Shown here: piece by piece, positions 10,488 through 19,825 of the stretch | Numbering within the stretch: position 1 is the stretch's first letter | Layout of the letters: each line of letters begins with the position of its first letter | Source of the DNA: Carex sylvatica | Lineage: Eukaryota > Streptophyta > Magnoliopsida > Poales > Cyperaceae | NCBI GenBank assembly: GCA_964058845.1 | Contig: CAXKVR010000364.1 | Coordinates: 1-24,333 of the forward strand | Direction: 5' to 3' | Length of the DNA stretch: 24,333 bases | Made by a program: the position numbers and the translations under genes | Notes under the pieces: model-generated | The model's input: only the letters and a program-made list of their open reading frames with translations | Told to the model about the DNA's origin: nothing | The model's database searches: none

Positions 10488-11989
10488 TGCGTAGACTAAG
10501 ACAGTCAAAACGACCTAGGAGTCGCAATTAGACAGTGGGTTAGCTTTGCTAAAAATTCCCCCTTTTGTTCCAAATCAACTTTTAATGCGAAGTTGCTAAT
10601 ACAGTGGTGTAAAAGGGATTCGTTAGAGAGGCTTGACTAACGAGTATTTGAACGAAGACCAAGATAAAGACAGAACTATTACTTGGGTCGAGAAAACGCT
10701 GATGTCTGAAAGTCCGACATTTTAATTTTTCCGTTCACAATTTTTACAAGTCAGTTTTTTTTATTTTTTCCGACAAAATAAACCCGATATCTTGATTCGC
10801 CGGCGACATTTTGTTTGTTCCTCTATGTTTCAGTGCCTAATTTTAAATCATTATTTATTGCAGCGTGCTTAACAGACGGAAAGATAAAGTTTAAATTAAA
10901 TTTATAGATCTGGAATTCTATGATTTTTAAACTTTTTAATAAAAAAGATACACAAATTGATTTATTGTTGAACTAAATAACTATTCAGCTACTCCTGAAT
11001 TGAGCATTTTCAATTTCAATCCATCCATGCTTTTAGAAAAAAATATTCACTAAGCACTGAAAAAAAGTAAAGAATTTTCTTAGTCAATGCAAATCAATTC
11101 TTTTTTATAATGTCTTTGATTAGATGGTCCGAAGATACTGAAATTTGAAGGCAATATAGAGTTTTTAGGTCTACAAATTGTAAAATGAAAAATGATTTGC
11201 TAGCTGTTTTATTAAATGTTGAGCGTCGAATGCTAATGTGTAAATTTAGCTAATAAATTTGTATGAAAGAGAAAACTAGATTATTTGTTTAAAAGTTTTA
11301 AAATTAGGTTATTATAATCGAATAAAATTAAAATTAGATTAAAGAAAGAAAGAAGTAAGAAAAGTTGTTTATTTTTTGTGGGAAAGTAAGCACCTTTCTA
11401 ATTTTAATGTAAATATAATATATTTTAAAAAATTAGATGGACATGACAACAATTATTTTTAGGGAATAACCTTATTTGTTATGATTTTTTTTTTTAAATC
11501 ACGTCAGCTAAGAATTTGGTCAGATGTTGAAAGTAAAATTATTACAAAATGTTCAGGTTGTGCATCGATCAATTTTGATTCTATCTCAAGTAACTGATCA
11601 ATACTTATATAAATAAAAGTTACTATCAGATCTCATCAATAATCTAAATATTATGATCAGAAAAATAAAGTACAGATTACACAACGCAGTAAAATAACAC
11701 GAAATTTCGAACCTAGTACTGTTTATAAATTTCAACAAGTCCCGAGACAGTGACAACTTAGTGTGCAAGTTGGGTCATTGAAGCAAACTACTACGCGAGT
11801 TTGACTTGGAAGTCACAATAATTGAATGAATTTGCGAAAATTCCAAAAAGGAAAAAATTAATTAAATTTAAAGTTCACATCTGTAGAATGGTTACACTGA
11901 CACATTAATATGACGAGTCATTGATCCCTGACATTATATTGTCCCGGACCCGTTTTCGACCCAACCTGTCACAGAAAATCTGGTATTAC
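10488..11989. other. Gene-poor AT-rich intergenic DNA
   Basis: No coding sequence, RNA gene or clear inverted repeat is visible. A less AT-rich stretch at about 11690-11830 (around CGAACCTAGTACTG and CAAGTCCCGAGACAG) could be a decayed repeat, but no ends or relatives are seen here. Confidence 0.4.
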
Positions 11990-12166
11990 TGATACGAAAT
12001 CCTCTGAGGTAACAGAATATTTATTTTTGGATCTCGACCGTCCGATCGAAATCCGGACCAATCCGGACCAAGATGGAACGCCAGGGACCGCTTTAATAAT
12101 TGTGAGGATTCTGATTGGACGGTCCAGATCCAATCAGAATATTCTACCTTAGGTGATACGAATTCG
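11990..12166. mobile_element. MITE, family A copy 2 (about 177 bp)
   Basis: The left end has CTCTGAGGTAACAGAAT, then GGATCTCGACCGTCCGATC. The right end, reverse-complemented, has CCTAAGGTAGAATATTCTG, then GGATCTGGACCGTCCAATC. The centre shares CTTTAATAATTGTGAGGATT with the matching CTTTAATATTCGTGCGAATT in copy 1. No convincing target duplication was found, so the exact ends are approximate. Confidence 0.65.
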
Positions 12167-12708
12167 GGGGGAGAGTGGTAGTCTGGTAGACTTGGACTGT
12201 TAGACAGGTCAGAGTCTTCTCAGACGTTTCTTTCGGTGGCCCCACTGAATTGACTGTGACTTTGAAGTTTGAATAGACCGGAGATTTGCATCTCAGTAGT
12301 CAGGGACTCAGGGTCCACACTCCACAACAGGGATTTGGGTTCGCACCAATTCCCATTCTGTTCCATTCTTCTGCTATACATAATACGGTAATACCTGATT
12401 CTTTCACGTAAATAGTTCATGAATGAATAAATGTATATATTTTTTTTTGAAGGTCAGTGAGCAAAAAAAAAAGAATAAATGTATTTAGATTCAATGGTTA
12501 TAATTTGATAGCTCAAATTTTGATTTAAAATTAAAATCGTCCAGTAGAAACTGTTTGGACAATTATATTTGCCTGTGTGTATTTGGGCAATCATACATAT
12601 TTTGAGCTTGAAGTATCAGTATTGGAATGTAAAGCATTACAAAGCAGTTTGAAACAAAAATATATATATGTTGTACGGTGGGAAGTGGGAGCATCTAAGC
12701 TCGGTTGG
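12167..12708. other. Intergenic DNA without recognised features
   Basis: A 66-residue minus-strand frame (12220-12420) is too short and featureless to call. The rest is AT-rich, with TATATATA near 12661. Confidence 0.4.
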
Positions 12709-13377
12709 CCGCAATTTTTATGCATAAAAAAAAAAATATATTAAAAATAAGAATCGCCGACTGAAAATTTTAAAAATAGGAAGGCAGTTTCAGCTTATGG
12801 CGTTCTGCAGGGACGCCATGGCATATCTATCTCCAATCTTTAAAAAAAAAAAAAATTATAAAACTCCGCCGCCATAGCTTAACTATGGTTCGTTATTTGA
12901 GAGTTTAATTTTCGTTTTGAGGGATATCAAGTTTTAAATTAAACTAGATCAGCATGTACCAAGTTAAAATTGAGTAAGAATGCATAATTTAATGCAATCA
13001 TACAAAGTAATTACTGGATCTGATGACTTTGATTCTTTCTTTTTTTCTCTTTCTTTTTCTTAACTTCACATCAATTGTGATTTGTGGGGGTGCTATGACA
13101 GTTGAAGATGGAGAATAATGCTGATTGAAATTGAATTCCAACACAACTCATCTAGAACATATAATTGATATAGCATATGGTGTTCCATGTATTTTTTTTT
13201 TTTTGTCGAACCAAAGATTGGCATGGCGTCCCGCCAATATTAATTTTTTTTTTTTCTCTGTAGAACTGAAATTTGGCATGGCGTCCCACAGGCTGCCTTC
13301 CTGTTTTTAAAATTTCCCTGCAATCGTTCTCATTTTTAATTTTTTTAATTTTTTTTTCCTATGAATAAAAATTGCGG
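12709..13377. mobile_element. Inverted-repeat DNA element, 669 bp
   Basis: The ends are imperfect inverted repeats of about 85-90 bp. Both begin CCGCAATTTTTAT and run through an A-rich stretch to AAATTTTAAAAAYAGGAAGGCAG. The inside carries GGCATGGCGTCCC at about 13219 and 13276 and its reverse complement GGGACGCCATGGC near 12811. There is no coding capacity and no clear target duplication. It abuts the next MITE. Confidence 0.65.
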
Positions 13378-13392
13378 TTCCGGATCCTTTGA

Positions 13393-13577
13393 AGTCTGAA
13401 GTAACTCAATTTTTGGGTTTTGAATTGAGACCGTCCGATTTCAATCCGTCGCTCGATATTGTTTCGCGATTCAAATTCATCTCTCGAAATGTGTGCGCTC
13501 CACTTCGGATAGATTATCACAGATTCGAATCGGACGGTCCTGATTTAAAACCCAAATATTGAATTACTTCACTAGAT
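13393..13577. mobile_element. MITE, family A copy 3 (about 185 bp)
   Basis: Inverted ends of about 45 bp pair with roughly seven mismatches. The left reads TGAAGTAACTCAATTTTTGG and the right, reverse-complemented, TGAAGTAATTCAATATTTGG; both continue through GGTTTTRAAT to GACCGTCCGATT. The TCTGAAGTAAC start and the GACCGTCCG word match copies 1 and 2. The terminus and target duplication are not resolved. Confidence 0.6.
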
Positions 13578-13596
13578 CTTAATTTAGCTTGGTTAG

Positions 13597-13938
13597 GGAA
13601 TTTTTTTTTATATAGAACTGTTTTTAATCTTTTTAACGGAACAAGCACTGTTTGTGATAAAGTTATAAAAAAAAGACTCCACTAATCCTAGACATTGGTG
13701 GAGGAAAAAATATTTTTTCAACGATCCCTAGACATCGGTGGAGCTATTTTTGGACCACCGATAGTGCTGATGTTAGATAAATCTGAAATTTTTTACTCCA
13801 GGATCGATGGAAAAAATATTTTTTTGCTTCTACTGATTTCTAGAATCAATGTGATTGGTGGAATTTTTTTTTATAGATTTCCCACGTAGTGCTTGTTCCT
13901 TAAAAAATTTAAAAACAATTTTATGTAAAAAAAAATCC
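13597..13938. mobile_element. Non-autonomous inverted-repeat element, 342 bp
   Basis: Imperfect terminal inverted repeats of about 50 bp start GGAATTTTTTTTTATATAG on the left and GGATTTTTTTTTACATAAA on the reverse-complemented right. Both reach GGAACAAGCACT. The flanks GGTTAG (13591-13596) and AGTTAG (13939-13944) could be a degraded target duplication. Inside, CTAGACATYGGTGGA occurs twice (about 13689 and 13728). No coding function is seen. Confidence 0.6.
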
Positions 13939-14004
13939 AGTTAGGACATGTTCAGCCAACTGTGATTGCATGAGATTTATTAAAATTTTAAGTAATATTT
14001 TTTA

Positions 14005-14425
14005 GGGAAAATTGTGAAAATGCTATCCTGAACTTTGAAATTGTGAAAATGCCATCCTGAACTTTGAAATTGTAAAAATGCCACTCCAAACTTCATTAAT
14101 TGTAATTTTGCCACTCCAAATAATTAATGACTAAAATATCCTCCCAAAAAATTTCCCACCTCTTCTAACTGCAGAAATTTTTTGGAGTCAACCACGCAGA
14201 AACCCTGGATTTTGTCAACCACGCAAAAAAATTCTGCAGTTAGAAGAGGTGGGAACCGGGTGGGAGAAGAGGAGTTTGGTGATGGGAGGGTATTTTAGTC
14301 ATTAATTATTTGGAGTGGCAAAATTACAATTAATGAAGTTTGGAGTGGCATTTTTACAATTTCAAAGTTCAAGATGGCATTTTCACAATTTGAAAGTTTT
14401 GGAGTGGCATTTTCACAATTTTTCC
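14005..14425. mobile_element. Foldback element with subterminal tandem repeats, 421 bp
   Basis: The two halves are a long inverted repeat (about 185 bp on the left, about 35 bp longer on the right) with ends GGGAAAATTGTGAAAATG and GGAAAAATTGTGAAAATG. Each arm begins with about four copies of a 29-30-bp unit; on the left they start at 14011, 14040, 14069 and 14099 with ATTGTRAAAATGCCAYYCC. The 9-bp flanks TATTTTTTA (13996-14004) and TATTTTCTA (14426-14434) differ at one base and fit a Mutator-type target duplication. Nothing is encoded. Confidence 0.8.
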
Positions 14426-14883
14426 TATTTTCTATGTGTGTCCGGCACTCCGGCTGCATGTTTATTTCCGTATTTTTTTTTTCATTTTGATTGCTGCCTC
14501 GATTTTTACGTCAATACAATTTGATAGGAAAATTTTCATGAGCGCAGACTTCATTTTCAATTTCCCAATTACTCTTTCTCCTCACTCTTACTCCACGTTG
14601 CCTCCTTTTTATTATCTGGTCTCACTCTACTCATGCACTGTGTCTTATTTATCAAGAGCCCATATATATTTTGAAATTAAATTTATTTATGTGAGACTAA
14701 TTGAAATTTAGATTCAGACAACAACTTTCTCTTTGTTTTCTTTTGTTCGAAAAAATGTTATCTATATTTAATGTAGCATAAAAATATTAATTGGAATAGT
14801 CAATTAATAATCATTCGACAATCAAGAAAAAAATTAATATTGTATATTAATAAAAATTAATTTAAGAAAAAAAATAAAACGTC

Positions 14884-14885
<2 letters not shown>

Positions 14886-14920
<35 letters not shown>
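14886..14920. repeat. TTA microsatellite
   Basis: About 11-12 uninterrupted TTA units, directly visible. Confidence 0.95.
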
Positions 14921-14921
<1 letters not shown>

Positions 14922-14982
14922 TTTATTCTTTCTTTTATTTTTACGAATTAAGTTGAGATGCGACATATACCATCAAATTAAA

Positions 14983-15081
14983 TATGAGTATGGATTCTCG
15001 CAAATTAAATAGTGAGTTTCCATTTGCGAATGTTATCTATGAGTATGGATTCTCGCAAATTAAATAGTGAGTTTTCATTTC
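14983..15081. repeat. 55-bp tandem duplication
   Basis: TATGAGTATGGATTCTCGC starts at 14983 and again at 15038 and continues identically through AAATTAAATAGTGAGTTT. The period is 55 bp with about 1.8 copies. Confidence 0.85.
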
Positions 15082-15739
15082 CGTCAAATCTCATCTCACA
15101 CAATTCTGTAACAAACAAACAGGTTCTCAGTGTCTCTCAAGAATAGTCAAGTGTGATTCGAAAAAAAAATTGTGCACGCTTGATCAGTATAAAATTTGTG
15201 AAGTTATTTGCACGGATTATTGATGCATATCAAATGACTCTAATCGAATATCAAATTGAATTTAGTCTGATGTTCAATGCACCACCCCTCATTCCATATT
15301 TTTTTTTTAATTTATATCTCTTCCGAATAGAAATCTGAGGTCAAAAAGAGAAAACCAGTATCCAAGTTAAAGATAATTTATACGGTCCAAGTAACTTTCA
15401 CTTAGGAAAAAAAAAATATGATAATGATATATCTCATTTCCCAGCTAAATTTTCCTCGGTGCTTGTGTTTGTATCATGCGCGACAAGCCGTGTTATGTGG
15501 AGAAAGCATGGAAGAGGTTTTAATATGTACACAAAGCTCAAGGGATTAGGATCCTCATTAGGTCGGATCTCGATGTGATCAATTATTATACCGCATACTA
15601 ATGCTGTATTATGATTTATATGTTAATTAATTAGGTCCCGGAACGTTGTACTGCAGAATGCTAAATTTGGTTAAGATTTCGAGGTAAACCCTTCTCATAG
15701 CGGACGCCTACTTGCATACCCAATTTGTACCCCTGTTTG

Positions 15740-15780
15740 CTTAATCAGAAATTAGTAAGCAATTCAGTTGATATATTCAC
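15740..15780. repeat. 41-bp direct repeat, left copy
   Basis: It starts CTTAATCAGAAATTAGTAAG and matches 16497-16537 at 39 of 41 positions. The copies lie 757 bp apart and bracket a hAT-type MITE. Confidence 0.8.
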
Positions 15781-15945
15781 TGACCTTTTTTTTTTTTACA
15801 GGCGCATAGGCACTGTTCTACATTATCATCAACCGCAACTCAATCCTTACAAAAATTTGTATTTAATATAGTACAGTGAAAGATATATATTACTATTATC
15901 AGTTTGTAAACTTAACAAAATTCAGGCATTATGTACTGGCTTAAT

Positions 15946-16317
15946 CAATGTTTTAAAATGCAGTTTTGTTCATGCATGCGGAAGGTCACTGCGGTATATA
16001 TCCGGATTTTAAAATAAAAATTCACGCATATATATTCATATTCATATAGTTGAATTTATTTCCACAAAACTAACATGAAGTGTGCCTCATTGTATATATA
16101 CAATAATTTAGGATGGGATGGTAAAACTCCACAAAATGCATATGAACTTTTAATTACATGCGCTGCATATTACGATTTTAATCTGCATATCCTCATATTC
16201 GGACCGCATATGCGGTCGCATGCTCAAAACTGCATGGGAGAGACTGCATGACATTCTAAACACGGCTGTCGACTGCATAAGCATATGTGGTCCATGCGGC
16301 CACATTTTAAAACACTG
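15946..16317. mobile_element. hAT-type MITE, 372 bp
   Basis: The terminal inverted repeats are CAATGTTTTAAAATGCAG (left) and CAGTGTTTTAAAATGTGG (right, reverse-complemented), typical of hAT elements with a CA(R)TG start. The 8-bp flanks GGCTTAAT (15938-15945) and GTCTTAAT (16318-16325) match at 7 of 8. The inside is rich in GCATGCGG and CATATG words, many in inverted orientation. There is no coding capacity. Confidence 0.8.
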
Positions 16318-16496
16318 GTCTTAATTAAAGTGAAAAGATTAATTTTTATTTTAACTCAAAGAAAAATACTAGTGCATATCTTATGTCACGCTGAAATTTT
16401 TCAGCAAAGATCTGGTCCATTGGGATGCATCAAGATGTGTGCAAGCACAGAATCTCAATACATTTTAATGGACCAGATTTATGACGAAAAATTATC

Positions 16497-16537
16497 CTTA
16501 ATCAGAATTTAGTAAGCAATTCAGTTGATATGTTCAC
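16497..16537. repeat. 41-bp direct repeat, right copy
   Basis: Second copy of 15740-15780, with two substitutions. Just upstream, 16409-16422 and 16467-16480 form a short inverted repeat around ATCTGGTCCATT. Confidence 0.8.
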
Positions 16538-16539
16538 AA

Positions 16540-17310
16540 CCCAGACTTAAAATAGGTTTGATGCTCAGACTACGTTATCGAATGCGTATAAGCTTTCTAA
16601 TTTGTTTTGATTCATGTATTGAAGTACTCGGTACTCGTCATCCAAAATCAAACAAATAAAGAACTACTATAATTAAATCCTTGGATTTTCACCTCATACC
16701 AAAGAAAAGCCCATCATATTTTGAACCACACGCACATATTTCTTTCTTCCTTTTATATGCTTCTTTGTTGATCGTGGGGCCAATTCATGAAATTTCCAGT
16801 AAGGGGCCGGGCGTTTACTATAGTCTGATGAACCATGCCGTCCGAATTGATGATTTTGTTGAGCTCTCATCTTTTAAGCATAGGCAGGGAAAAAAATCAG
16901 ACTTTTATACTATGAGGATCAAATATATATTGAGGTTAATAATATAAAAAATTTCTGCAGAGAATAAAAATCAATTTTGTAGTACCATACTATTTTACTT
17001 ACAATTTAATAGAAAATCAAAGCGAAGGCATAATAGTCAAGTACTTGCCTAAATAGGAGTGTCAATGACACTCGTTTATCCTTAACCCTAAACCCTAACC
17101 CCTAATTCTAAATCCTATAACATATGAAAGGTCATGCCCTTCAATTAACTTTTCAGGTTCCTGCTGTGGCGATGACTATTATGCCTTCGCTTGCTTTCAA
17201 TTTCTAGGACTCTAGACCTATTCCTGCTCCTAGAATATTCAGTTAAGAAGCCTTCCGAAATAATGAGCAAGGCTACGTTACTTTGTAATTTGTAATGTGT
17301 GGACGTTTCG
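16540..17310. other. Intergenic DNA with a 20-bp inverted repeat around a telomere-like block
   Basis: AAGCGAAGGCATAATAGTCA (17020-17039) pairs perfectly with 17173-17192. Between them lies TAACCCTAAACCCTAACCCC (about 17083-17103), resembling the plant telomere unit CCCTAAA. The left part up to 17019 shows no supported feature. Confidence 0.6.
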
Positions 17311-17639
17311 TATATTAGATTTATATCTCTGTTTTTAAAGTCTAAATAGTTGATTCAAACTGCTCAATATTATTATCATATAAAAAAAAAATTTGCTTGG
17401 AGACCAAATTATATATATATTTTTATTTTGTTTACTAACTTTTTTAGGTAAAAAATCACTACTTTCAGATGGTCCAGAATTTTTAGATCATGTGATTTTC
17501 TAATTGTCTCAAAAAATAGTAAAAAGTCTCAAAAAGAATATAAAATTTGTTCTCCAAGTATATTTTAATACGATAATAATGTTGAGCAGTTCAGATCGAC
17601 TATTTAGACTTTGAAGACAGACATATAAATTCAATACAC
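17311..17639. mobile_element. Inverted-repeat element (MITE-like), about 329 bp
   Basis: Long imperfect inverted arms of 70 bp or more run from the outer ends inward, sharing AAAGTCTAAATAGTYGAT, then AACTGCTCAA, then ATTATTATC, and further in CTTGGAGAMCAAATT. The termini and target duplication are not resolved. It has no coding content. Confidence 0.6.
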
Positions 17640-17756
17640 AGAACAATCTTCGCATTGCAAAGTAACATAGCCTCACTCAAAAATAATTACAAGCTTCTGT
17701 TTTACACAAGCACGAGTAACAACTACCAAGCGCTCCCGGCGCTAGAGAGGATTATG

Positions 17757-17922
17757 TATCCTCTGAGATATCTCATATTTTGTGTGACCGACGTATCCTG
17801 TGTCTATTCAGGGATAGCACAGAGAGCCAATATTGTTAGAGCTTTGAGATTTGCACAGAACGTATTTGAACGGTTGGGATTTACCAGAAAGTCACGCAAA
17901 ATATGAGATATCTCAGAGGATG
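17757..17922. mobile_element. Short inverted-repeat element, about 166 bp
   Basis: Arms of about 32 bp (17757-17788 and 17891-17922) pair almost perfectly through ATCCTCTGAGATATCTCATA and ATTTTGYGTGAC. The inside is non-coding. Looser pairing around CTAGAGAG extends beyond the arms, so the true ends may be wider. No target duplication was found. Confidence 0.55.
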
Positions 17923-18044
17923 CAAATTCGCTAGAGAGGGGGTTCCAACTACACAAAATTTTATCAATGCGATATTAGCTGGACTTTTTTGAACGATTAG
18001 TTAGCTTTGTAAGCCTTAGAACTTGGCTTGAATTCATTGAACAC

Positions 18045-18224
18045 AGTGGCGGAGAGAAGAGAGAATAGCGTCAATTGATCTCCAACATTTTTTTATTTTT
18101 TATATTTACGTATGATTTTATATATAATTTAAAATAAAATGATTTGGTATTGTCAAATTGATCTTTATTATCAGTAGAATTTTATTTTTATTTAATCATA
18201 ATAGTTCAAAAGTCTGGCTCCGCC
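18045..18224. mobile_element. hAT-type MITE, 180 bp
   Basis: The left end AGTGGCGGAG and right end CTGGCTCCGCC form the GGCGGAG inverted terminus common in plant hAT MITEs, although the right end lacks the last three bases. The flanks are a perfect 8-bp direct repeat TTGAACAC (18037-18044 and 18225-18232), the hAT target-duplication size. It is non-coding. Confidence 0.75.
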
Positions 18225-18392
18225 TTGAACACTTAATTGATTCGAAACCAAACACAAAGTCAAATCAAATCAACTCAAACTGGATTAGGTCAAATCAAAT
18301 TCAAGACTTAAATTATACACATATAATTGATATCTTTTATTAAACAGAATCTACATTTCGATACATTTTGAATATCAAGTCCCTTGATCGAA

Positions 18393-18490
18393 AAGAACTA
18401 GCCTTTGGTCTAGTGGTAAAGACACATGATCTCTATGTAAGAGGTAATGGGTTCAAAATCCAAATGGGAGAAATTCTTTGTTGTAATAAT
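18393..18490 (+). mobile_element. tRNA-derived SINE, 5' part (interrupted)
   Basis: The head looks like a pol III promoter: an A box TGGTCTAGTGGTAAAG (about 18406-18421) and a B-box-like GGGTTCAAAATCC (about 18450) with one extra A. The element is cut at 18490 by a Copia LTR retrotransposon and resumes at 23059. The SINE's own target duplication AGTCCCTTGATCGAA is at 18378-18392; its partner AGTCCCTTGATTGAA follows the A-tail at 23119-23133. Confidence 0.8.
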
Positions 18491-18796
18491 TGTTGAAACA
18501 GATGTATACACGGTCCGTATACATCTATACACGGACCGTGTACATGCACCGCCAGACCAAAGAAGGAAGGCGGCAAATTATTTTCTTTATTTCTGAGTTA
18601 TTTGTTTTCTAATTTTAGAAGATTATTTCTAAGATTGTTATTGTCTTTCTCTATATATTCTTCTCTCCCTCTCATGTAAGATATACATTAGGAAGAAAAG
18701 AAATAAAAAAGTGTGTGTGGGTGTGGAGGACGTAGGTACCAAATTGGTATTGAACCTCATTAAATATTGTGTCTGTCTCATACTTGAATTGTTACA
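18491..18796 (+). repeat. 5' LTR of the Copia element
   Basis: 306 bp, TG...CA ended. Near its start are two palindromic motifs, ACGGTCCGT and ACGGACCGT, each inside a larger near-palindrome with TATAC or GTAC flanks. CTATATATTC (18651-18660) is a likely TATA box and AAATAAAAAA near 18703 a possible polyadenylation region. Confidence 0.93.
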
Positions 18797-18810
18797 TGGT
18801 ATCAGAGCGG
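18797..18810 (+). promoter_or_regulatory. Primer-binding site of the Copia element
   Basis: TGGTATCAGAGCGG directly follows the 5' LTR. TGGTATCAGAGC is the usual Copia sequence complementary to the 3' end of initiator Met-tRNA. Confidence 0.9.
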
Positions 18811-18935
18811 TCCAGATCTAGGGACCTCTAATGTAGAACGACAATCAGAAGACGAGAGGTGGGAAGGACCAAGACCATAGCGCTGACATGACTCTGCTTC
18901 AAGCACTATAGAAACTTCTAACCACCTAGAAGGCG

Positions 18936-19781
18936 ATGGCTATGCATCTAGCCCGATTAGACGACCGTCTAGATAGCACTCGAGCGGATATTATCCAAAC
19001 TGTTGAGCAGGCGTATGCCCGGGTCAGACGGGAGGAGATGTGGCAGAAAGTGATGTATAGCAACGACAAGATCTCGCATCCCACAGTCATGACAATGAAG
19101 AGTACGGATCGTGCATCAGAGGTATCACTTTCTCTTAAATCTGAAACAAAATAGTGAAAGAAAGTTGAAGGAGGATGTAGTCATTGCTGCAATCCGAGGC
19201 ACACCAAGGAAACATGCTTTAAGTTACATGGATACGCAGACTGGTGGCACAGATTGAAGGAGAAAAAGGCCACAGTGAACAAGAAGGGACAAGGTGGACA
19301 GGCACACCTAGCAGGATGCTCGGACCACGCACTTGGTCATACGGACCGCGCACTTGGTCATACGGACCGTGCACTCGGGTATATGACACTTGCGCCTCAT
19401 GTCAAAGGTACAGACAGGTCTGCTGAAAAAGGTAATGCTCTTGTCACACATAATTTTAAAAAGTGGGTGATAGATTCAGGAGCAACCGATCACATGACTT
19501 ATTTAGATTCAGACATTAATAAAATTGGGAAATCTAGCTGAAAAGAAATTGTGAATGCAAATGAAGTTGCCTCACAGGTTATGGGATCAAGAGTTGTTAA
19601 TGTGACTGAATCTTTATGTCTAAAAGACACTCTGCTTGTCCCCTCACTGACCACAAAGCTTATATCAGTGGGTCGATTAGCTGAAGATTTAAATTGTGTG
19701 GTCTTAATGTATCTAAATTTCTGCATTTTTCAGAACATCCTAACAAATGAGATACTTAGGTGTATCACCTTGAAGATTTGA
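18936..19781 (+). pseudogene. Copia gag (C-terminal part) and protease, broken
   Basis: All of this lies in one frame. It starts with a gag remnant containing YARVRREEMWQKVM, normally near the end of gag, so the N-terminal gag is missing. In-frame TAG and TGA follow at 19152-19157. Then comes a CCHC zinc knuckle with correct spacing (CSHCCNPRHTKETC, 19176-19217). A tract with repeated HTDRAL units (about 19317-19375) precedes the aspartic protease active site WVIDSGATDHMT (about 19464-19499). A TGA at 19539-19541 interrupts it. The protease continues to VPSLTTKLISVGRL and then fails near 19780. Confidence 0.88.
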
Positions 19782-19825
19782 GTACTGGTTTTACATGTCT
19801 AGCTGGGAGAAGCACTCAAAGAGAT

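Larger units (their letters stand above)
14435..15937. other. Gene-free AT-rich stretch with simple repeats
   Basis: No supported gene or RNA is present. Apart from the microsatellite, the 55-bp duplication and one copy of a 41-bp direct repeat listed separately, I see only AT-rich sequence. Short frames over 14436-14711 and 15153-15338 lack any recognisable domain. Confidence 0.4.

Noticed and set aside
12220..12420. 66-residue minus-strand frame
   Set aside because: It is short, with no recognisable domain or promoter context, in repeat-rich DNA.
13650..13910. CACTA-type element starting CACTGTTTG / CACTACGTGGG
   Set aside because: The inverted pairing continues about 50 bp outside these points and the adjoining 3-bp flanks (AAG, CTT) are inverted, not direct, as CACTA requires.
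14005..14425. CRISPR-like array because of regular 29-bp units
   Set aside because: The units are directly adjacent with no unique spacers, occur in inverted arms and sit in plant nuclear DNA.
14315..14711. Plus-strand frames of 69 and 91 residues
   Set aside because: The first lies in the foldback element arm and reflects its tandem repeats. The second is AT-rich sequence without any domain.
18398..18470. tRNA gene
   Set aside because: A- and B-box-like sequences are present, but no cloverleaf acceptor stem can be formed. The element has an A-tail and target duplication, so it is a SINE head.
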